In this document: one piece after another, positions 31,797-37,559 of the stretch | How the letters are laid out: every line of letters starts with the position of its first letter | How positions within the stretch are numbered: the first letter of the stretch is position 1 | Source: an uncultured Gammaproteobacteria bacterium | GTDB taxonomy: Bacteria; Pseudomonadota; Gammaproteobacteria; Pseudomonadales; Pseudohongiellaceae | Reading direction: 5' to 3' | Length of the DNA: 37,559 nucleotides | NCBI GenBank assembly: GCA_913060495.1 | Contig: CAJXRP010000028.1 | Span: 1 to 37,559, forward strand | The notes under the pieces: generated by a model | Seen by the model: only the letters and a program-made list of their open reading frames with translations | Databases searched by the model: none | What the model was told of the DNA's origin: nothing | Position numbers and translations under genes: made by a program

Positions 31797-33131
31797 ATGA
31801 GTAAGTGGGATAGAAGACGTGTACTGAAAGGGATGGTGAAAGGCGTGGGAGTGACGGTAGCGCTTCCCTTTCTTGACTACTTTCTAAACGGCAATGGCAC
31901 AGCAATGGCTCAAGGGGCACCGATGCCCGTGCGTTTCGGAACCTGGGGCTACGGCCTTGGCGGAACCGGTAAACTGTTTGTGCCTCAGCAAACAGGGCGC
32001 AATTACCAGTTGCCCGAAGAGCTCTCCTCTTGGGCGCCAATACAAGAAGACGTAAATCTGTTCACCAACGGAAACGCCTTTCCGGACGCTTCCCCGAACC
32101 GAAACCATTACACCGGCTGGGTAGTTTCAAGAACGGGCATTGCACCGGATTCCGGTAGCGGGCCGTCGGAGACCATCGATCTGACGATCGCCAAGAAGAT
32201 TGGCGGGGCCACGCGTTTTAATAACCTTACCGCAACAGCCACTGCCGATGCGCGCGACACGTATAGTTACTACAACGCGTCTACGCCCAATGAGCCGGAG
32301 TGGTCGCCCCTCGCATTTTATAAACGCTTGTTCGGACTCGACTTTCAGGATCCGAATGCAGACGAATTCGAAAGGGATGCACGAGTTATCGCTCGCCAAA
32401 GCGTTCTGTCCGCCATCATGGAGCAGGAGAGCTCACTGATGAAGACGGTCGGCGTAGCGGACCGGGAGCGACTGGATCAGTACTTCACTGGTTTGCGTCA
32501 GTTGGAGCTGCAGTTTACACAACGCCTGACCAAGCCCGAACCGATTGCGAGTTGTGTGGCCCCCGGCGAGGCACCGGTTGATGTGGCCATGGACCAGTCC
32601 ACAGAATCGATTAAGCTTCGCCATCAAATGATGAGTGAGCTGATGGCGATGGCTGTTGCCTGCGATCAATCCCGTGTTTTCAACATGACGTATTCGGCAG
32701 CGTTTGCCTCCACTATTAAAACGGGCTATGCGAAGCCGCACCACACCTGCACACACGAAGAGCCCGTCGATGAGGCGCTTGGCTACCAAGAGAACGCGTC
32801 CTTTTTCACTCGGCGTGCGATGGAGTCTTGGGTGGATTTCGTGGAGGCGTTCAAAAAGATTCCGGAAGGAGATGGCACGCTGCTAGATAATGTCCTGATC
32901 CTCGGTACGACGGACGTGGGTTACGCCCGTACGCATTCAGTTGATGGCATGTCGGTATTCTTGGCAGGTCGCGCGGGTGGCAAGATCAATACCGGTAACC
33001 ATATCGATTTGAATGGTGGCTCGGTTGCTCAGGTAGGTTATACAGCTCTCAGGGCGATGGGTGTGGACTCGCCATCGTGGGGCACGTTGAGCAACGAGAC
33101 CTCTGAAGTGATTGGCGATGTGCAGGTCTGA
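31797..33131 (+). CDS. DUF1552 family protein, Tat-exported
   Basis: This 444-aa protein has a twin-arginine signal (DRRRVLKGMVKGVGVTVALP). The mature sequence follows the DUF1552 pattern: RFGTWGYGLGG near the start, LTIAKKIGG, RDTYSYYNASTPNEPEWSPLAFYKRLF, SLMKTVGVADRERLDQYFTGLRQLE, LRHQMMSELMAMAVACDQSRVFNM, HHTCTHEE and the C-terminal DVGYARTHS...FLAGRAGGKINTGNHI. It is periplasmic and of unknown biochemistry. The gene lies 72 bases after the DUF1592 gene and 36 bases before A2, so the four genes form one operon. AGGAAAA precedes the ATG. Confidence 0.9.
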   Translation: MSKWDRRRVLKGMVKGVGVTVALPFLDYFLNGNGTAMAQGAPMPVRFGTWGYGLGGTGKLFVPQQTGRNYQLPEELSSWAPIQEDVNLFTNGNAFPDASPNRNHYTGWVVSRTGIAPDSGSGPSETIDLTIAKKIGGATRFNNLTATATADARDTYSYYNASTPNEPEWSPLAFYKRLFGLDFQDPNADEFERDARVIARQSVLSAIMEQESSLMKTVGVADRERLDQYFTGLRQLELQFTQRLTKPEPIASCVAPGEAPVDVAMDQSTESIKLRHQMMSELMAMAVACDQSRVFNMTYSAAFASTIKTGYAKPHHTCTHEEPVDEALGYQENASFFTRRAMESWVDFVEAFKKIPEGDGTLLDNVLILGTTDVGYARTHSVDGMSVFLAGRAGGKINTGNHIDLNGGSVAQVGYTALRAMGVDSPSWGTLSNETSEVIGDVQV

Positions 33132-33167
33132 GCGGGCCTGTCTGAGTATTTGAGGAAACTCATTAGT

Positions 33168-34568
33168 ATGTATCTGAATAAATTTCTGACTGTTACTTTT
33201 GTTGCCGCCAGTGCGTCCATGGTGACCGCCAGCGCTGCTGCAGATACGCTAAGCGAGTCGATGTATTGGCAATCAGCGGCCGGTGACGCAACCGAAGCCT
33301 ACTTTAAAGAGGAATTGCCGACAGGTATTCAGGTAGTGGCGACTGCCTTAGATGGTCCCGTGTACGCCGATGCTAACGGGCGCACATTGTATACATGGCC
33401 ACTGAGAGCACTGCGAAACGGTTCAACCGGTGACAGAGAAGACGGACCTTCCAACTGCACCGACGAGGTTCTTCGCACTGAGGTCGGTTTCATGAGTCCG
33501 TACCCGGCCGGTTTGCTTCTGCCCTATGCCGAACAGGGCGTGAGCTGCACGCAAGTTTGGCCGCCGGTGCTTGCATCGGATGATGCGGTAGAGGTGGGCA
33601 AGTGGAGCCTTGCCGAGCGTGACGATGGTTCCAAGCAATGGGCCTATGATGGTTTTGCCTTGTATACCTCTCATCTGGATGAGAAGGCAGGGGACGTACT
33701 GGGCGGCACAAAAATAAGATCGGGCGGTGATGGCGGGGTGGTTCGTGTGCCAGCGGGTCCGCTACCGGATATCCCTCCGGGGTTTCAAGTGCTTTCCAGT
33801 TCTACCGGCCGACTGCTCGTGAATGACGATGAGTACTCGGTCTACAGTTGGGACGAAGATGAACCCAATGTCTCGAATTGTGTTGGAGAATGTTTAAACA
33901 GTTGGACTCCCGTCCGTGCACCGCAAGTTGCAACAGACAGCGGTGACTGGACAATCATCAAACATCCCTCGGGGATTAATCAATGGGCTTATCGATCCAA
34001 GCCGCTTTATACCCATAACTTTGATACTCGAAGCCGCAGCTTCGACGGCAGCGATGTGCCGGCTTGGAATAATGTTTACACGCAACGAACGGTGACCCCA
34101 CCTGATGAGTTCACTGTGCAAGATGGAGCCTTCGGTGGCCAAGTTCTGGCGGACAGCCGTGGCAGAACTATCTATCTTTACAACTGCCGGGACGACTCGG
34201 CTGCGCAGCTCGCTTGCGATCACCCAGACGCGGCTCAGGAATATCGCCTGGCGATATGCGGCAATGGTGACCCCAAAGTGTGTCGCGAGACGTTTCCCTA
34301 TGTAGTCACCGACGCCGATGCATCGAGCGAGAGTAGTCTCTGGAGCGTGATGGTGATCGATCCGAACACGGGGCGTCGCGCAACAACAGATGAGGAGGGC
34401 GTACTGCATGTTTGGGCCTACAACCAAAGGCCGGTATACACCTACGCTGCTGATATCGAGCCCGGCGAAACCAAAGGCGATGGCTTCGGCGAGTATCTAG
34501 GCCGCCGCAATGGCTACAGAGCGTTCGTATTAAGAGACGTTTTTCAAAACAGCCAGTTTCGGAGATGA
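33168..34568 (+). CDS. Secreted COG4315/PF03640-like repeat protein, copy A2
   Basis: The product is 466 aa from ATG 33168, whose leader GAGGAAACTCATTAGT matches that of A1. A frame extension to TTG 33150 is not conserved in A1 and is rejected. It has the same signal peptide and repeat layout as A1, and the proteins differ in length by one residue. Differences are mostly conservative and spread evenly, which indicates purifying selection after an older duplication. The Cys residues and all LY/Y-x-(FWY)-like strands are kept. B2 follows 90 bases downstream. Confidence 0.82.
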   Translation: MYLNKFLTVTFVAASASMVTASAAADTLSESMYWQSAAGDATEAYFKEELPTGIQVVATALDGPVYADANGRTLYTWPLRALRNGSTGDREDGPSNCTDEVLRTEVGFMSPYPAGLLLPYAEQGVSCTQVWPPVLASDDAVEVGKWSLAERDDGSKQWAYDGFALYTSHLDEKAGDVLGGTKIRSGGDGGVVRVPAGPLPDIPPGFQVLSSSTGRLLVNDDEYSVYSWDEDEPNVSNCVGECLNSWTPVRAPQVATDSGDWTIIKHPSGINQWAYRSKPLYTHNFDTRSRSFDGSDVPAWNNVYTQRTVTPPDEFTVQDGAFGGQVLADSRGRTIYLYNCRDDSAAQLACDHPDAAQEYRLAICGNGDPKVCRETFPYVVTDADASSESSLWSVMVIDPNTGRRATTDEEGVLHVWAYNQRPVYTYAADIEPGETKGDGFGEYLGRRNGYRAFVLRDVFQNSQFRR

Positions 34569-34658
34569 GTGCGATAAAACTGCTATCCGCGAAAGGTCAA
34601 AGTGAGATAGAGACAAATGATAAGCGAGAAAGCGAGATAAAAAGTGGAGAGAGTATTC

Positions 34659-35768
34659 ATGTCACAAAATAGGACTGCTAGCAAAGCACGCCAACTGCGC
34701 AGCCCTTTGCGCACCCTTGCACTGTTTATCACCACGCTGGCAGCCGCTAGTGCGGCGACAGCTCAGTCGCATCTAAAAGATGGCCGAATCGGTTACGTGC
34801 TGACCGAAAGGCATTGGGCAATCCATGAAACTGAAGCGAGGACAGAGTGTCCTCAAGGTATGAACAGCCGAGGCTCGCGCGACCTGTTCGCAAATCAGTT
34901 TCCAGAGGGCGGCGATGTAGAACGAACAGTCGTTAATACTCGACTCATGATCGAGGGCTATCAGTATCATACGAATACAGCGACGACAGACATCTACGAT
35001 TCCTTACCTTTTTACGAGGCACAGGGGAATGTATCCCACGGCCTGAATCTCGATGGCGAAGTAAGCGCTGATGATTACAATAGCCCGGCCGGTGAAGAGG
35101 GAATAGATAACCAGCTATACCGTGCACTAGGTTGTATTGCGGGCTACCGCAAAGATGGCCCGTATTGGTTTTTCGAAAACGATTTCATGATTAACAATGG
35201 TTATAACCGCTGGATGATCGAGCTGTCGGGTGTGGATGATCTCGTCAATGATGACGACGTTACCGTCACTACCTACCGAGGCCTAGATAGTCTCTACACT
35301 GACGCCACTGGCGAAGGCTTTATCGCAGGTGGCACGCAACGAGTCGATGCCCGTTGGGGCCAAAGCTTCGTAGAGGAAGTTAAAGGCAAGATCAAAGATG
35401 GTGTGCTGACCACTGAGCCGATTGCTCAGGCAAAAATCCCCTGGTCACAACCCGGAGTGAGTGATGGCTACCATATTTTTAAGGACCTGCAGCTTCAGTT
35501 CAATCTAACGCCGCAGGTGGCGCAAGGGCTGATGGCAGGATACGTTGATGTTGAGCAATACAATCATCGGTTCAGAACAAACTGGGCTATGCATCATCAG
35601 AACTACGGCCAGAGCTCCTCTGCATCGGAGTACGCTGCGCTGAAACGCTTGGCGGATGCGTATCCGGATCCCGAGACCGGTGCCAACACGGCCATATCCG
35701 GGGCCGTTGAGATGACTCTCACTCAGGTCTATATCGTGCACCCTGATCAAGAAATGGGGTCAGAGTAA
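34659..35768 (+). CDS. Unrecognised secreted protein, copy B2
   Basis: The product is 369 aa from ATG 34659, with GGAGAGAG upstream. GTG at 34644 is in frame but lies inside that ribosome site. The signal peptide is TLALFITTLAAASAATAQ. It shares the core blocks listed for B1 but has diverged in the N-terminal third and in the segment before GYVDVEQ. Its last codons (EMGSE) and stop are formed by the repeat motif GGGGTCAGAGTAA, so the C-terminus appears to have been recast by insertion of a REP-like sequence. B1 instead ends HPSEQ. Confidence 0.75.
   Translation: MSQNRTASKARQLRSPLRTLALFITTLAAASAATAQSHLKDGRIGYVLTERHWAIHETEARTECPQGMNSRGSRDLFANQFPEGGDVERTVVNTRLMIEGYQYHTNTATTDIYDSLPFYEAQGNVSHGLNLDGEVSADDYNSPAGEEGIDNQLYRALGCIAGYRKDGPYWFFENDFMINNGYNRWMIELSGVDDLVNDDDVTVTTYRGLDSLYTDATGEGFIAGGTQRVDARWGQSFVEEVKGKIKDGVLTTEPIAQAKIPWSQPGVSDGYHIFKDLQLQFNLTPQVAQGLMAGYVDVEQYNHRFRTNWAMHHQNYGQSSSASEYAALKRLADAYPDPETGANTAISGAVEMTLTQVYIVHPDQEMGSE
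35755..35767. repeat. GGGGTCAGAG motif forming the B2 stop
   Basis: GGGGTCAGAG starts at 35756 and continues into the stop codon. The same motif occurs at 12577 and 12601. Confidence 0.7.
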
Positions 35769-35816
35769 ATATCCAGTAGTTTCGAAAGGTACTGATTTTG
35801 TATGAAAGTAAGTACA

Positions 35817-35855
35817 TAAAAAAGCCCGGTCACTTGTGAGTGATCGGGCTTTTTA
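35817..35855. terminator. Bidirectional rho-independent terminator
   Basis: AAAGCCCGGTCACT pairs with AGTGATCGGGCTTTTT around a short loop. A T-run follows on the plus strand, and an A-run precedes the stem, which becomes a T-run on the minus strand. It serves the B2 operon (+) and the cry-DASH/DUF2256 operon (-), which converge here. Confidence 0.93.
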
Positions 35856-35874
35856 TTTATCAATACACTCGGGC

Positions 35875-36054
35875 TCAGGTTAAGGGACCTAGTTTATTAT
35901 GCCCATTAGAAGATTTGTTTCGCCGGCAACGATCTGAACAATAAAGCACTTCATTCCAGTTCCTCTTCCATTTTTTGCGCCAGTTATAAGAAAGGCCACA
36001 GACTTTGCAAATTTTACTGGGGAGTTCACGTTTGTGGTGAGCCAAGTCAGACAC
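35875..36054 (-). CDS. DUF2256 small zinc-finger protein
   Basis: This 59-aa protein starts at GTG 36054, inside the end of the cry-DASH gene. The overlap is 8 bases and includes the photolyase stop. Sequence blocks [26 protein letters not shown] and [12 protein letters not shown] are the DUF2256 signature. C16, C19, C39 and C43 form the CxxC...CxxxC zinc site. Genes of this family commonly accompany cryptochrome/photolyase genes, and their role is unknown. It is easily missed because of its size and GTG start. Confidence 0.88.
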   Translation of the reverse strand: MSDLAHHKRELPSKICKVCGLSYNWRKKWKRNWNEVLYCSDRCRRNKSSNGHNKLGPLT

Positions 36055-37312
36055 TCCCCCAGCGCCGCCGGTATTGACCTAGCGGATCATAAAGTTCTGT
36101 TTGTTTGCTTAAGTTGAAATGCCGGCCTCCCCTCGGGTCGGCACCGACTCCGGCTATATACTGCCAATTGCCCCAGTTCACCGCTACGTTATAGTCCACC
36201 AATTGATTTTCAAACCAAGCCGCACCGAAGCGCCAATCTTGGCCTAACTCGTTTACCAGACAACTCGCCGCTATCTGTCGCCCCCGGTTAGATAAATAAC
36301 CGGTCTCATTCAGCTGGCACATGCAGGCATTTACCAGCGGATAGGGCGTATCAGCCTGACACCAGGATTCGAATTTCTCTCGCTGATACACAGTGCTCGG
36401 CGGCTGGGCTGCACTACCCTGAAAATTGAAAAGCTTGCTTTTTGTTTGTAGTGCTAACCACAAGAAATACTCTCGCCATAACAATTCAATAAAGAGCCAG
36501 TACGTGGAGTCGTTACCTCCACGCTCTGCTTCATAACCCTGAATCCTTATTCGCAGGCGCCTGACAGAAAGACAGCCCATATTTAGCCAAGATGACATTT
36601 TTGACGAATTAACAAAGCCATCCAATTCATTGCGGACTACTTTATAAGAAAGCGGCAAGTCACCGGCAAAATACTGCGACAAATGAGTCTGTGCCGCCGC
36701 CTCGCCTCCAGTCAGCAAGTTCTCGGTTGTTGAATGCTCAGCTCTGAAAGATGAAAGCGTCGTGCCTTTTTTAGACACCACCTTGGGTGGCGGCGGCAGA
36801 TTTTTTGGAGCGGGCAGTGCAGGGGTTGTTGACCATTTCTCAGCATGGCGCCTAAATTTGGAGTAAGTCGCTGGCATTTCATCATCAGCAAAGTGGATGT
36901 CTTGTTGGTTGAAGAGCGTATAGGTATCTACTTCAACTATTTCAAGCTCGGGCATCTGCATAGAAAGACCCCGCAATTCACTTTTTTCGTCCATGCCAAA
37001 TTGACGAGAACAAATCAGCCGCTGGATAGCGTTCTTGCTAACTAATTCGGTTAACGCTATTCGTGGCCGATCGTTCAGTATCAAAAGATGCTGCCCCACT
37101 TTATCTAACGAGGTTTCCAAATCTGCTAGCGCCTGCTGCAAGAAGCGCCACCGATGAGCCCCCAAAGAGGGCGAACCATAACGACTAGGGGCAAACCAAT
37201 CTGGATTAACACAGTAAACAAGCAACAGTGACTCACTGTTTGCTGCTTGGTGTAACGCAGGGTTGTCGTCTAGCCGCAGATCGTGTGTAAACCAGTAAAG
37301 CGTGCGTGACAT
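36047..37312 (-). CDS. DASH-type cryptochrome/photolyase
   Basis: This 421-aa flavoprotein has an N-terminal photolyase alpha/beta domain ([16 protein letters not shown]), which binds the antenna cofactor. The C-terminal FAD domain ends with [35 protein letters not shown] and [14 protein letters not shown]. The last block, with [16 protein letters not shown], is diagnostic of cry-DASH. Family members repair cyclobutane dimers in single-stranded DNA and may have signalling roles. An AGGAG lies 7 bases before the ATG. It is translationally coupled to the DUF2256 gene. Confidence 0.93.
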   Translation of the reverse strand: MSRTLYWFTHDLRLDDNPALHQAANSESLLLVYCVNPDWFAPSRYGSPSLGAHRWRFLQQALADLETSLDKVGQHLLILNDRPRIALTELVSKNAIQRLICSRQFGMDEKSELRGLSMQMPELEIVEVDTYTLFNQQDIHFADDEMPATYSKFRRHAEKWSTTPALPAPKNLPPPPKVVSKKGTTLSSFRAEHSTTENLLTGGEAAAQTHLSQYFAGDLPLSYKVVRNELDGFVNSSKMSSWLNMGCLSVRRLRIRIQGYEAERGGNDSTYWLFIELLWREYFLWLALQTKSKLFNFQGSAAQPPSTVYQREKFESWCQADTPYPLVNACMCQLNETGYLSNRGRQIAASCLVNELGQDWRFGAAWFENQLVDYNVAVNWGNWQYIAGVGADPRGGRHFNLSKQTELYDPLGQYRRRWGSV

Positions 37313-37395
37313 ATATACTCCTGAATCACTATACGCCGGACAGACAACAACGGATTAGAGGGGTTTGATGAATTTAACGGGTCTAGCTGCACACT

Positions 37396-37423
37396 GACTA
37401 AGAAGGGGAGACTAAGAAGGGAC
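37396..37423. repeat. 14-bp tandem repeat beside palindrome
   Basis: GACTAAGAAGGGGA (37396-37409) is followed directly by GACTAAGAAGGGAC (37410-37423). The last bases of the second copy are the left foot GGGAC of the palindrome at 37419. Confidence 0.9.
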
Positions 37424-37498
37424 ACTAATAACTTAGTAACTTAGCGGGCTCTGTAGCTATAGAGGATTTGCTTAAGTTACTAAGTTATTAGTGTCCCC
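37419..37498. repeat. Palindromic element family 1, copy g (variant arms)
   Basis: GGGACACTAATAACTTAGTA pairs almost perfectly with TACTAAGTTATTAGTGTCCC. Compared with other copies, the arms carry ATAACTTAGT in place of ACAATTTAAC, changed on both sides so that pairing is kept. The centre is different from copies a, e and f. It lies upstream of the cry-DASH gene. Confidence 0.9.
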
Positions 37499-37504
37499 TA
37501 AATG

Positions 37505-37559
37505 CATCGGTTCAGAACAAACTGGGCTATGCATCATCAGAACTACGGCCAGAGCTCCT
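37505..37559. other. Assembly-end duplication of 35565-35619
   Basis: The last 55 bases are identical to 35565-35619 inside B2, and the base before them differs (G versus T). The exact length of 55 matches a common de Bruijn k-mer and suggests that this contig end is an artefact of graph traversal rather than genomic order. Confidence 0.8.

Overview
The window reads as a draft contig from a Gram-negative, probably marine gammaproteobacterium. Evidence for this is the HrpB helicase, the UrcA-family protein, Tat and lipoprotein signals, the cry-DASH/DUF2256 pair and an abundance of secreted DUF1592/DUF1552 proteins. The lineage is inferred from gene content only. Both ends look technical. Bases 1-27 are the tail of an Illumina Nextera adapter, and the last 55 bases exactly repeat an internal 55-mer, as expected from a k=55 de Bruijn assembly. 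No rRNA, tRNA, CRISPR array or transposase gene was seen.

Layout. 28-1576 (-) is a partial secreted protein with one CxxCH motif. 1990-8113 holds unlinked genes: a PhyH-type dioxygenase, a PhoD-type phosphatase, a small membrane protein, a CIA30-domain protein, an UrcA-family protein and a HAD phosphatase. 8319-10868 is hrpB. 10979-12481 (-) is a methionine sulfoxide reductase operon, msrB-msrA plus a divergent msrA paralogue. 12672-16752 (-) carries a class II aldolase, a GMC dehydrogenase with its small Tat subunit, and a DUF1080 protein, which together suggest periplasmic 3-keto-glycoside metabolism. 17066-23383 has a D-amino-acid-oxidase-like protein with apparently permuted domain order, an NSS transporter, an ACMSD-like amidohydrolase, two small charged proteins and a Tat FAD oxidoreductase. 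23561-25700 is an HpcH/HpaI-like gene coupled to a tri-haem cytochrome c.

25723-35768 is the most unusual region. It is a duplicated cassette of secreted proteins. The complete copy is DUF1592-DUF1552-A2-B2, where A is a COG4315/PF03640-like repeat protein and B an unrecognised secreted family. The older copy keeps A1-B1 but only a 5' relic of its DUF1592 gene, and an HpcH-like gene and a 275-bp inverted-repeat-bounded segment now lie between. 35875-37312 (-) is cry-DASH translationally coupled to a 59-aa DUF2256 zinc-finger gene.

The intergenic spaces are full of palindromes. One family (ends GGGGACACTAA...TTAGTGTCCCC, with a conserved central segment) has about seven copies, all in the same orientation where the centre is readable. 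Other hairpins sit just behind small genes, and GGGGTCAGAG motifs occur near several genes. Several of these palindromes are preceded by 13-16-bp tandem copies that resemble, or run into, their left foot. This recurring architecture is the most novel DNA-level signal in the window.
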